The notes: generated by a model from the letters alone, not told the origin. DNA of 22,197 bases from Pseudomonadota bacterium (GCA_023399815.1 JAEWOJ010000040.1:1-22197); one strand, 5' to 3'; counted from the first letter of the stretch, positions 8,078-14,501 are shown. Program-made: numbers and translations.

Positions 8078-8781
8078 CGCCTGCTCCTGTCCTGCCCGGA
8101 CCCGGCCTGATCGGACCTGTCGCGTCCGCCGTCATGGCACAGGGCAGCCAGCGCCTCGGCCTGGCCCACGCCGCTGGCGGCGCCGGCCGCGCTGCCGAGC
8201 AGGGTGCGTTGCAGATCGCCCCGCGCCGGTTGCGTCTCGATGCAGCGCAGCTCGCCGTCGCGGCCGCGCAGCGTCACCTCGCGCACCCGCGCGGCCAGCG
8301 CCTGCGCCCTGGGCATGAGCACCAGCTGCCAGTCCCGCGCGGTGCCGGAAGCCTGCAGGCGATAAGCCTGTTCCAGCGCGGCCAGGTCGCCGGACAGCAG
8401 CGCGCCGAAACTGGCCTGCAGGTCCGACAGTTCCGGCACGCGTTGCAGCGAGAACACGCGCGGCGGCTTGCCGGCGCGGTCGATGCTGACCTTGCCGGCG
8501 GCAATCGTGGTGGTCTCGGCGTAGGGCACGCGCACCTCGCGCACCAGCGTGGCGGCGTCCGGGCGGCGGTACTGGCCCTCCACCCGCAGCGGTTCCTTCA
8601 GCAGCGCCGAACCGCGCAGTTCGACGAAGCCGGTCTGGCTCGGCGCCGGTTGCGCCAGCTGGCGCAGGATCCACGCCGCATCAACGTCGGCCGCCATCGC
8701 CGGCGCGCTGGCGCAGGCGGCCAGCAGCGCCGCCAGCATCCGGCGGCGTGGGGAGAGGGGCTTCGGAATGCCAGAAATCAT
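8074..8781 (-). CDS. LolA-like periplasmic carrier protein of the pigment locus
   Basis: About 235 residues with an N-terminal signal peptide: basic stretch SPRRR, hydrophobic core MLAALLAAC and cleavage site APAMA. The mature domain has the LolA-like fold signature (FVELRGSALLKEPLRVEGQ, VSIDRAGKPP, repeated short beta strands). LolA-like proteins of aryl-polyene clusters are thought to ferry the lipid-linked polyene through the periplasm and to work with the MMPL exporter, whose gene follows with a 4 bp overlap. The start is uncertain. ATG at 8781 gives a proper n-region but overlaps the acyltransferase by 101 bp with no clear ribosome site; ATG at 8739 would begin inside the hydrophobic core. 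Confidence 0.82.
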   Translation of the reverse strand: MISGIPKPLSPRRRMLAALLAACASAPAMAADVDAAWILRQLAQPAPSQTGFVELRGSALLKEPLRVEGQYRRPDAATLVREVRVPYAETTTIAAGKVSIDRAGKPPRVFSLQRVPELSDLQASFGALLSGDLAALEQAYRLQASGTARDWQLVLMPRAQALAARVREVTLRGRDGELRCIETQPARGDLQRTLLGSAAGAASGVGQAEALAALCHDGGRDRSDQAGSGQDRSRR

Positions 8782-9661
8782 AGAAATTGAACCAGTTCCA
8801 GGGAGCGCCGCGCAGGTGGTGTTCCAGCCTGCCGGCATAACGGTGAACCAGCGCCGACAACGCCTCGGCGCGCTGCGCGCGCGGTACTTCGACCATCGCC
8901 GCAAACGGCTCGAACGACAGATCGTAGCGGTTGCCGCCACGGTACAGGCCGAAGGCCAGCATCACCGGCGCCTTCAGCACGCTGGCGATCAGCCACGGCG
9001 CGGTGGGAAACAGCGCCGGCGCGCCGAGCAGCGGCGCCGGCAGCGCGTCGTCGCCCGGTCGCGCGCGGTCCACCAGCAGCGCCACCATCGCCCCTTCCTC
9101 CAGCGCCTGCTGGATGGCGAGCACGACCGCCGGCCCGCCCTGCCCGGCATCGATGATGCCCGCGGCCAGGCCGGGATCGAGTTCGGCCAGCAGCTCGGTG
9201 ATGGCGGCATTGTGGGCGCGGTCCAGCAGCACCCGCAGCTTCAGGTCCGGCCGCTGCCGGCCCAGCGCGCGCAGCGCGTCGAAACTGCCCAGGTGCGAGC
9301 CGAACAGCAGTACGCCGCGGCCCTCGTCCAGCTGCTCGAGCAGCGCTTGCGTGCCTTCGGTACGGATGTCGAACAGGTCCATGCGCCCGCCGAGCAGGAA
9401 CACCCGGTCGAGGATGGTCGCGGCGAAGGTGTGGATGTGGCGCGCCACGTCCCACAGGCCGGCGCGGCGGCCCAGCGCACGGCCGAGATAGGCGCGCGAG
9501 GCGCGGCGCTCGCTGCCGCGCACCAGCAGGAAATAGGCGGTGATCGGATACAGGCAGAGCCGGGCGATGCCCCGCCCGCCATGGCGCGCGATGGCGGCGA
9601 TCAGCCGTATCGCGGCGCGGCCGCCGCCTTCGGGCCGGTGCTTCCAGTCGGCGTCGTTCAT
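8681..9661 (-). CDS. LpxL/LpxM-like acyltransferase
   Basis: A 326-residue member of the lysophospholipid/Kdo2-lipid A acyltransferase family. The catalytic HX4D motif is HLGSFD (His123-Asp128), and an N-terminal hydrophobic segment (about 32-47) is the likely membrane anchor. The NWFNFYDFW motif near residue 297 is typical of the pigment-cluster subgroup. It likely transfers the ACP-bound polyene to a lipid or glycolipid acceptor at the inner membrane. ATG 9661 is chosen because it forms an ATGA overlap with the upstream hotdog gene; a longer frame to 9724 adds only Arg/Gly-rich residues. The C-terminus after NFYDFW (about 26 residues, Pro/Gly/Arg-rich) overlaps the LolA-like gene and may be a recent extension. 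Confidence 0.9.
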   Translation of the reverse strand: MNDADWKHRPEGGGRAAIRLIAAIARHGGRGIARLCLYPITAYFLLVRGSERRASRAYLGRALGRRAGLWDVARHIHTFAATILDRVFLLGGRMDLFDIRTEGTQALLEQLDEGRGVLLFGSHLGSFDALRALGRQRPDLKLRVLLDRAHNAAITELLAELDPGLAAGIIDAGQGGPAVVLAIQQALEEGAMVALLVDRARPGDDALPAPLLGAPALFPTAPWLIASVLKAPVMLAFGLYRGGNRYDLSFEPFAAMVEVPRAQRAEALSALVHRYAGRLEHHLRGAPWNWFNFYDFWHSEAPLPTPPDAGGAAGRLRQRAGDGGRR

Positions 9662-9957
9662 GCCGCCGCCGCTCCGGCGTCGGCCACCAGTTCGCCACGC
9701 GCCAGCAGTTCGTCGCCGCGCCATACCCGGAATTTCCAGCGCGGCGCCTGCCCGTCCAGTTCGATCCGCGCGCTCTGCCCGGGCAGCAACGGCGCCATGA
9801 ACTTCACCTGCGGCAGGCGCAGCGTGGCGAACGGCGCGCCTGCCTGCGCCTCGACGGCGCGCAGCACCTGTTCCAGCAGCACCACGCCCGGCACCAGCGG
9901 CCGCCCCGGGAAATGGCCGGGCAGGCAGGGGTGGTCATCGGGAATGGTGAACTGCAT
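9658..9957 (-). CDS. Short hotdog-fold dehydratase (ApeI-like)
   Basis: A 99-residue hotdog protein whose start, HPCLPGHFPGRPLVPGVVLL, matches FabZ-type dehydratases with the catalytic His (His15) in GHFPG. It is shorter than housekeeping FabZ (about 150 residues), as is usual for the small dehydratase of aryl-polyene clusters. It probably works with the larger dehydratase encoded further down the operon. The ATG at 9957 gives the typical MQFTIPDDHP beginning; a GTG at 9984 would add MAHAAARHA and cannot be ruled out, and neither has a clear ribosome site. It is coupled to the acyltransferase by an ATGA overlap. Confidence 0.87.
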   Translation of the reverse strand: MQFTIPDDHPCLPGHFPGRPLVPGVVLLEQVLRAVEAQAGAPFATLRLPQVKFMAPLLPGQSARIELDGQAPRWKFRVWRGDELLARGELVADAGAAAA

Positions 9958-10008
9958 GGCGTGGCGGGCGGCGGCGTGGGCCACAGGATACCCGCGGCAC
10001 CGGGGCGC

Positions 10009-10731
10009 TCAACGCAGCAGGTCGCGCCAGAACGCCGGGCCGAGCTGCCCCATCTGGCGCACGAACTGGCCGGCGCTGCGGTATGGGCGCTGCGGGAACA
10101 GCCGGCAGCGCAAGGCGTATTCGGCGACGAAGAAGCCACCGATCAGGCCCCAGTCGGCGACGTTCGCGCACCACGACCACTGCGCATGGCTCAGCGGCCA
10201 GCGCGGCTGCCGGCCGAACGCGGCCAGCAGGCCGTCGGGCACCGCGCTCATCGCCAGCGCCAGGTTGATCGCCGCCAGCAGCGCCAGCAGCACTGCCCAA
10301 GCGGCGGTCAGGCGCCGCGTGTAGCGTTCCAGCCGTGCGTCGACCGGCACCCCGGCGCGCGCATGCAGCGCCTGCACGATGCGGGTGATCAGCGCGGTCC
10401 GGCCCGGCCGCAGCGAGCGCGCGAAGCCCCAGGCCACCAGCAGCGGGAACACCACCGGCGGCGCCAGCAGCAGCATCCACGCCCATGGCGAGCGCCCCAG
10501 CCAGGCCAGCGCCAGTCCCGCCGCCAGCAGCGCGCCCCACGCCCATGCCCGGCGCGATGCCAGCGCATCGAGCAGGCACAGCAGCACCAGCCCGAACAGC
10601 GCCAGCGCGGCCCAGCCGCCTTCACTGCGCAGGCTGGCCACGTGCGACAGCACCGGATAGGCCAGCAGCAGCGCGATCCGCAGGAGGCGCGCCGCCGGCC
10701 CGTGGCCGGGCGCGTGGCCGGCGCCGCTCAT
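10009..10731 (-). CDS. COG4648-type integral membrane protein
   Basis: A 240-residue protein with about five or six hydrophobic helices in the first 165 residues (for example 17-33, 40-57, 62-103, 143-163). A cytosol-facing loop contains RPGRTALITRIVQ, and the C-terminal part is rich in aromatic and basic residues (YALRCRLFPQRPYRS). Proteins of this kind are a conserved marker of aryl-polyene clusters, but their role is unknown; membrane assembly of the biosynthetic complex or help in export are guesses. The ATG at 10731 lies 5 bp after the ACP stop. The reading frame stays open far upstream over the divergent region and xanB2 but loses protein-like character there, so the start at 10731 is preferred. 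Confidence 0.85.
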   Translation of the reverse strand: MSGAGHAPGHGPAARLLRIALLLAYPVLSHVASLRSEGGWAALALFGLVLLCLLDALASRRAWAWGALLAAGLALAWLGRSPWAWMLLLAPPVVFPLLVAWGFARSLRPGRTALITRIVQALHARAGVPVDARLERYTRRLTAAWAVLLALLAAINLALAMSAVPDGLLAAFGRQPRWPLSHAQWSWCANVADWGLIGGFFVAEYALRCRLFPQRPYRSAGQFVRQMGQLGPAFWRDLLR

Positions 10732-10736
10732 GCCGT

Positions 10737-11006
10737 TCAGGTCGTCCGGTTGGCCTGCACATGCGCCGACAGCGCACGCAGCGAGGCGAAGATGCGGCGG
10801 TTGTCGTCGTTGTCCGAACGCAGCTGGAAGCCGTAGCGCTTGCCGATGGCCAGGGCCAGCTCCAGCGCGTCGATCGAATCCAGGCCCAGCCCGTCGTTGA
10901 ACAACGCCGCCTCCGGGTCGATCGCCGCCGGCTCCACGCCTTCCAGGTTCAGGCTCTCGACCAGCAGTCCGGCCAGCTCGCGCTCGGCCTCGGTTTGTTG
11001 CGACAT
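10737..11006 (-). CDS. Acyl carrier protein of the pigment locus (XanC-like)
   Basis: An 89-residue acyl carrier protein. The phosphopantetheine site is Ser44 in GLGLDSIDALEL, set between two amphipathic helices. The chain is acidic in the first two thirds, as expected for an ACP. It would carry the hydroxybenzoyl starter and the growing polyene. The ATG at 11006 is supported by GGAAG 5 bp upstream; an ATG four codons earlier would bury that ribosome site. It is the first gene of the eight-gene minus operon and is divergent from the chorismatase. In Xanthomonas campestris an ACP named XanC accepts 3-hydroxybenzoate; equating this gene with it is inference from context. Many aryl-polyene clusters encode two ACPs, but only one is seen here. 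Confidence 0.9.
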   Translation of the reverse strand: MSQQTEAERELAGLLVESLNLEGVEPAAIDPEAALFNDGLGLDSIDALELALAIGKRYGFQLRSDNDDNRRIFASLRALSAHVQANRTT

Positions 11007-11087
11007 TGCCACTTCCATGAAGAATTGATGCGCAACGATCCGGTATCGCCGCCCGCGGCGCAACCATGGCCGCTGTGGCCCGCGCGG

Positions 11088-11093
11088 TATCAT
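11088..11093 (+). promoter_or_regulatory. Putative -10 box upstream of xanB2
   Basis: TATCAT lies 118 bp upstream of the xanB2 ATG, in the 199 bp divergent region between the ACP operon and xanB2. It resembles the -10 sequence before the ketosynthase in being followed at once by a GGCGC-type GC block. No clear -35 box is seen. It would leave an untranslated leader of about 100 nt that contains a 27-codon open frame. Confidence 0.3.
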
Positions 11094-11125
11094 GGCGCTT
11101 TCTGCAGCACCGATCCGCCCGCGCA

Positions 11126-11209
11126 ATGACGTCCCCGTTCCCCTGCCCCGCTTCCGCCTCCCCGCTCGCGAACCCTGCCGGCCGCCATGGCCGCGGGAGC
11201 GTGCGATGA
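11126..11209 (+). CDS. Possible 27-codon leader ORF coupled to xanB2
   Basis: ATG at 11126 opens a 27-codon frame whose TGA (11207-11209) overlaps the xanB2 start as ATGA. No ribosome binding site is visible in front of it and the peptide (rich in Pro, Ala and Ser) resembles nothing known to me. The 4 bp overlap is the same coupling used by the real operons in this window, which is why it is listed. It may be chance in a GC-rich leader. Confidence 0.2.
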   Translation: MTSPFPCPASASPLANPAGRHGRGSVR

Positions 11210-12216
11210 ACGCGGTTTCCGGCCTCGCGCCCGCCGCCGGGCTGGAGGTGGACTACGCCGATCCGGCGCAGCTGCCGGCCCTGCTGGCCGATCCGCAGGT
11301 GCTGGCGGTGTTCGGCTTCCAGGCCGGCGACGCCGCGCCGGCCAGCGACGACCCGCGCTACCTGCAGGTCGGCCTGCAGCCCGAGGGCGAGCCGCGGCTG
11401 GAAGTCTGGCGCAGCACCGGCACGGTGCGCAGCGGCCGCGACGGCGACGGCCTGGCCTGGGCCAGCGACGGCGCGCTGATGTTCGGCGCGCTGCAGGTCG
11501 AGGAATCCGGCCACGGCGGCATCCTGCATGCTGCCGAACACGCTTATGCGCGGTTGCTGCCGGCGCTGCCGCAGCATGGCTACCCGCACCTGCTGCGGAT
11601 CTGGAACTACCTGGACGCGATCACCGCGGGCGAAGGCGACGACGAGCGCTATCGCCAGTTCTGCGTCGGCCGCGCGCGCGGCATCGGCACCATCGACACC
11701 GGCACGCTGCCGGCGGCGACCGCCATCGGCCGCCTGGATGGCGTGCGCGTGCTGCAGGTCTACTGGCTGGCCGCGCGCGTGCCCGGCACACCACTGGAGA
11801 ACCCGCGCCAGGTCAGCGCCTGGCGTTACCCACGCCAGTACGGCCCGCAGTCGCCCAGCTTCGCCCGCGGCATGCTCGCCGCGCCGGGCAGCGCGTTGCC
11901 GCTGCTGCTGTCGGGCACCGCCAGCGTGGTCGGCCACGCCACCCTGCACGGTGGGGACACGCTACGCCAGCTGGAGGAAACCTTCGCCAACCTCGACGCG
12001 CTGGTGGGCACGGCGCGTGCGCGCCTGCCGGTATTGCCGGCGCATTTCGGCGCGGGCAGCCGGTTGAAGGTCTACGTGCGCGACGCGGCGGAAATACCGG
12101 TGGTGCGGCAGGCATTGGCGCGGCACCTGCCGCCGGAGGTAGCGTACATCGTGCTGCACGCGGAAGTGTGCCGGCGCGATCTGCGGGTGGAGATCGACGG
12201 GGTGCACGGCGCCTGA
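11206..12216 (+). CDS. xanB2: Chorismatase (hydroxybenzoate-forming), XanB2-like
   Basis: A 336-residue protein with strong resemblance to XanB2/FkbO/Hyg5-type chorismatases. Recognisable are the LAVFGF segment, HLLRIWNYLDAI, EGDDERYRQFCVGRARG, the stretch QVSAWRYPRQYGPQSPSFAR and GTASVVGHATLHGGDTLRQ. In Xanthomonas XanB2 splits chorismate to pyruvate plus 3- and 4-hydroxybenzoate, which feed xanthomonadin and ubiquinone respectively; this gene is expected to supply the aryl starter for the neighbouring polyene genes. The ATG at 11206 has GGGAG 7 bp upstream; a frame extension to 11092 adds Pro/Arg-rich residues only. It is divergent from the ACP operon and followed by a large repeat island that separates it from the ligase. 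Confidence 0.93.
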   Translation: MNAVSGLAPAAGLEVDYADPAQLPALLADPQVLAVFGFQAGDAAPASDDPRYLQVGLQPEGEPRLEVWRSTGTVRSGRDGDGLAWASDGALMFGALQVEESGHGGILHAAEHAYARLLPALPQHGYPHLLRIWNYLDAITAGEGDDERYRQFCVGRARGIGTIDTGTLPAATAIGRLDGVRVLQVYWLAARVPGTPLENPRQVSAWRYPRQYGPQSPSFARGMLAAPGSALPLLLSGTASVVGHATLHGGDTLRQLEETFANLDALVGTARARLPVLPAHFGAGSRLKVYVRDAAEIPVVRQALARHLPPEVAYIVLHAEVCRRDLRVEIDGVHGA

Positions 12217-12232
12217 GGCGCAACTTCGGCTC

Positions 12233-12259
12233 CCTCCCTTGCGCGCAGCGCAGGGGAGG
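12233..12259 (+). terminator. Stem-loop 17 bp after xanB2
   Basis: A 12 bp stem (12233-12244 with 12248-12259, one T-G wobble) closes a 3 nt GCA loop right after the xanB2 stop. It lacks a T-run. Position and strength fit a transcription terminator or mRNA 3'-end stabiliser; it also marks the left border of the repeat island. Confidence 0.5.
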
Positions 12260-12420
12260 ACTGGGGAGGGGTGCCGTTGCCGTTGCCGTGATTTTGCTTC
12301 TGTCCTTGCGCCTTTGACTTCCTTCGGCCGTAGAGCGAGCCGAGCACCGCAGCGGGCCGAGGGGCGAAGAGGCGCACGCAGTTGCTGTTGCTCTTCCGGG
12401 TCCCCTTCCGTAGCGACGGA

Positions 12421-12509
12421 GCCGGCGGGAAAAACCCGAAGGGCGACGTACATGGATGCACGTCGTTTTTCTACGCGACAGGGATGTCGCGTAGAAAAAT
12501 CCCGCCGGC
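12421..12509. repeat. Branched palindromic module inside the island
   Basis: A 10 bp outer stem (12421-12430 with 12500-12509, GCCGGCGGGA and its complement) encloses two hairpins. One has arms CGACGT/ACGTCG (12444-12449, 12460-12465) around a CATGGATG-containing loop. The other is a perfect 15 bp stem (12466-12480 with 12485-12499) with a GGGA loop. All arms are exact by eye. The whole could fold as a three-way junction in RNA or as a cruciform. CATGGATG and CAGGGATG loops are typical of xanthomonad intergenic repeats. Confidence 0.6.
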
Positions 12510-12517
12510 GAAGTGGA

Positions 12518-12540
12518 CCCACGGCACGTAGTGCCGTGGG
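12518..12540. repeat. 10 bp perfect hairpin next to the branched module
   Basis: CCCACGGCAC (12518-12527) and its exact complement (12531-12540) flank a GTA loop. It directly follows the branched module and precedes the middle inverted-repeat arm. Confidence 0.6.
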
Positions 12541-12599
12541 CGCGGAGGCAGGGGCGTGCTTGACCAGCCATTCGGCTGTTGGAAAGGCGCTTCTCTTGG

Positions 12600-12631
12600 T
12601 TACTTCTCTTTGCACGAGCAAAGAGAAGTAA
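12600..12631. repeat. 14 bp perfect hairpin in the middle arm
   Basis: TTACTTCTCTTTGC at 12600-12613 pairs exactly with 12618-12631 around an ACGA loop. The core CTTTGC-ACGA-GCAAAG recurs, in the opposite orientation, at 12827-12842 in the right arm. Its AT-rich stem contrasts with the GC-rich surroundings. Confidence 0.6.
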
Positions 12632-12909
12632 CTCGCTCCTGCGAAGCAGGGGCGAAAGCTCTGCTTTCAAGCTTATGCCTTGGCTGCGCCGCCTTGAGGC
12701 TTTGGCTATTGCTCCTTCGCTAAGTTTGGAGAAGCCAAGGCACGAGCAAAGACAAGATCAAAGGCTTTCGCCCCCCTTCGGGGTGCGAGCTACTTTGACC
12801 AGCCATTCGGCTGTTGAGAGGCTCCTCTTTGCTCGTGCAAAGAAAAGGTAGCCAAAAGAAGCGCTTTTCCAACAGCCGAATGGCTGGTCAACACGGGCCG
12901 GGCCGCGAT

Positions 12910-12932
12910 CCGATGCGGCTGCGCCGCATCGG
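12910..12932. repeat. 10 bp perfect hairpin in the right half of the island
   Basis: CCGATGCGGC (12910-12919) and its exact complement (12923-12932) flank a TGC loop. It lies between the middle and outer right arms and has no counterpart in the left half, where the branched module occupies the equivalent place. Confidence 0.55.
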
Positions 12933-13079
12933 TTCCCTGCGCTCCTCGCGCGCCGAGGGGACAGCGCACAACTCGCTTCGCTCAGACACGTGCGCCTCTT
13001 CGCCCCTCGGCCCGCTGCGGTGCTCGGCTCGCTCTACGGCCAGGGTGAGTCAAAAGCAACGGCAACGGCAACGGCAGAA

Positions 13080-14426
13080 TTATTGCCCGCCCCGCAACAA
13101 CGCCAGCACCGCCTCCCTCGGCAGCTTGCCCGTCTCGTTGCGCGGCAGGCATGCCACCCTGCGCAACGGTCGCGGCAGGAACACCGGGTCCATGCCCGCG
13201 CGCAGCTCACGCAGGATCTCCGCTTCCCCGCGCTCCGGCGCCACCACCAGCGCCGCGATGCGACCCACCGCCTGGCCCGGCTCCGGGTCCAGCTGCACCA
13301 TCACCGCATCGCGCACACCGGGCACCGCCTGCAGACGCCGCGTCAGGTCGCCCAGCGACGCGCGCTTGCCGGCGATCTCCAGCAGGTCGGCACGACGACC
13401 GCGCAGCAGGAAGCGGCCTTCCGGCAGCAGCTCGACCAGGTCGGCCAGCAGCACTGCGGCGGGCAGGTGCGGCGCATGGACCAGGGTGCCGTCCTCCCGA
13501 GGCTCCAGGCGCACGCCCGGCAGCAGCGTCCACGCCGGCTCACGGGCGGTACGGCGGCGGGCGAAGATGCAGGTCTCGGTGGAACCGAACACCTCGCGCA
13601 CTTCGGTGGCGAAACGCCGTTCGGCCGCTTCGGCCAGCGACTGCGGCAGCGGCGCGGTGGCGGTGACGATGCCGGCCAGCGGCGGCAGCTCCACGCCCGA
13701 TTCGACCAGCGCCTTCAGGTGCACCGGCGTGGTGACCAGCAGCCTGGGCGCGGGCACCTCGACCAGCGCCTGCGCCACGTCCTGCGGGAAGAACGGCCGG
13801 CCGGCATGCAGCAGGGCCGGCGCCAGCAGCGGCAGCAGCACCGACATCTCCATGCCGAACATGTGCTGCGGCGGCACCGTCGCGACCACCGACGGCGTCG
13901 CGTCGCCCCACAGGTCGCCCAGCGCCCGCAGGTTCTGCGCGGTGCTGGTCACGAATGCACCCCAGGTCTTGGGATTGGCGGTAGGCGTGCCGGTACTGCC
14001 CGAGGTGAAACCGATGGCGACCTGCTGCGCCGCGTCGAGCAGCGGGATCTCGCCCGGCAGCCGCGGCAGCTCCGCCGGCAGCGCGAACCAGCCGGCCGGC
14101 AGCGGATCGGGCGCGGTGTCGCCCAGGCACCAGGCCTGCGCGTGGTGCTGCTGCACCTCGGCCACCACGGCCGGCGCGCGCGAGGGCGGCAGCAGGTTCA
14201 CCTGGCCGCGCAGCGCGACCGCGCAGAAGCCGACCAGGAAGCGGTAGCGGTCCTCGCACAGGTTGACCGCGTGGCGGCCCGGCGGCAGCAGCGCCGCCAC
14301 GCCGCGCACGTGCTCGAAGAACGTGGACAGGTCGATCCGCCCACCGCCGGCAATCGCCAGCGGTCGCGCGGGTTCGCCCATGGCGAGAGGATGGCGGGAC
14401 GGGGAAAACGGATCGGCGACGGGCAC
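13080..14426 (-). CDS. Acyl/aryl-adenylating ligase of the pigment locus (XanA2/AMP-ligase type)
   Basis: A 448-residue member of the ANL adenylating superfamily. The P-loop is FTSGSTGTPTANPK (140-153), the GSTET motif is at 281-285, the hinge region reads RADLLEIAGKRASLGDL, and the catalytic Lys434 is in NETGKLP near the C-terminus. It should activate hydroxybenzoate with ATP and load it on the ACP or CoA. In Xanthomonas campestris the ligase XanA2 does this with 3-hydroxybenzoate; orthology is inferred. GTG at 14426 is favoured (AAGG about 9 bp upstream, retains the PFSPSRHPL segment); ATG at 14381 has no ribosome site, and the frame up to 14513 adds implausible residues. It is a lone gene, cut off from the other pigment genes by xanB2 and the repeat island. 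Confidence 0.9.
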   Translation of the reverse strand: MPVADPFSPSRHPLAMGEPARPLAIAGGGRIDLSTFFEHVRGVAALLPPGRHAVNLCEDRYRFLVGFCAVALRGQVNLLPPSRAPAVVAEVQQHHAQAWCLGDTAPDPLPAGWFALPAELPRLPGEIPLLDAAQQVAIGFTSGSTGTPTANPKTWGAFVTSTAQNLRALGDLWGDATPSVVATVPPQHMFGMEMSVLLPLLAPALLHAGRPFFPQDVAQALVEVPAPRLLVTTPVHLKALVESGVELPPLAGIVTATAPLPQSLAEAAERRFATEVREVFGSTETCIFARRRTAREPAWTLLPGVRLEPREDGTLVHAPHLPAAVLLADLVELLPEGRFLLRGRRADLLEIAGKRASLGDLTRRLQAVPGVRDAVMVQLDPEPGQAVGRIAALVVAPERGEAEILRELRAGMDPVFLPRPLRRVACLPRNETGKLPREAVLALLRGGQ

Positions 14427-14470
14427 GCGGGACAACCTTGGGAAGACGAGGGCCGCGGAACGAAGGCGCG

Positions 14471-14501
14471 GCCGGCGCCCAGCATAATGCGGGGCGCCGG
14501 C
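14471..14501. promoter_or_regulatory. 31 bp near-perfect palindrome with an embedded -10-like box
   Basis: GCCGGCGCCC (14471-14480) and its exact complement (14492-14501) flank AGCATAATGCG, itself nearly symmetrical (GCAT-A-ATGC). Read on the minus strand, the centre contains TATGCT (14486-14481), a plausible -10 box 55 bp upstream of the ligase start. It also lies 31 bp past the cupin stop, so it could instead be a terminator stem for the MBL-cupin operon. No T-run follows. Confidence 0.4.

Larger units (their letters stand above)
12271..13078. repeat. Nested inverted-repeat island between xanB2 and the ligase
   Basis: An 808 bp non-coding stretch between convergent genes, made of roughly concentric inverted arms. 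The outer pair is 12326-12378 with 12989-13041: 53 bp, identical by eye. The middle pair is 12560-12623 with 12827-12891, imperfect, about 64 bp. Inner pairs are 12649-12659 with 12764-12774 and 12676-12685 with 12733-12742. GCCGTT-type hexamer runs cap both ends (12273-12288 and 13060-13077). A partial direct copy of the middle arm head lies at 12795-12816. The short ORFs inside read as Lys/Arg/Ser-rich shadows repeated on both strands, so I treat the whole as non-coding repeat DNA. No transposase, direct target duplication or RNA gene was seen. Confidence 0.75.

Noticed and set aside
5285..8110. 941-codon plus-strand frame opposite the exporter
   Set aside because: Gln/Arg/His-rich shadow of the MMPL gene in high-GC DNA; the minus strand has a complete transporter with motifs and a ribosome site.
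9662..9724. Upstream extension of the acyltransferase
   Set aside because: Adds only Arg/Gly-rich residues inside the preceding hotdog gene; the ATGA-coupled ATG at 9661 fits better.
11813..12851. Several ORFs of 60-290 codons in the repeat island reading like SLLLVTSLCTSKEK or LLFARAKRSN
   Set aside because: These are translations of the inverted repeats, recurring on both strands; such peptides are familiar spurious hypothetical proteins in xanthomonads.
12560..12891. Possible CRISPR array
   Set aside because: Repeats are few, in mixed orientation, of unequal length and irregularly spaced, with no cas genes.
12271..13078. Possible insertion sequence or MITE
   Set aside because: No transposase and no clear target-site duplication next to the outer arms; kept as a repeat island only.
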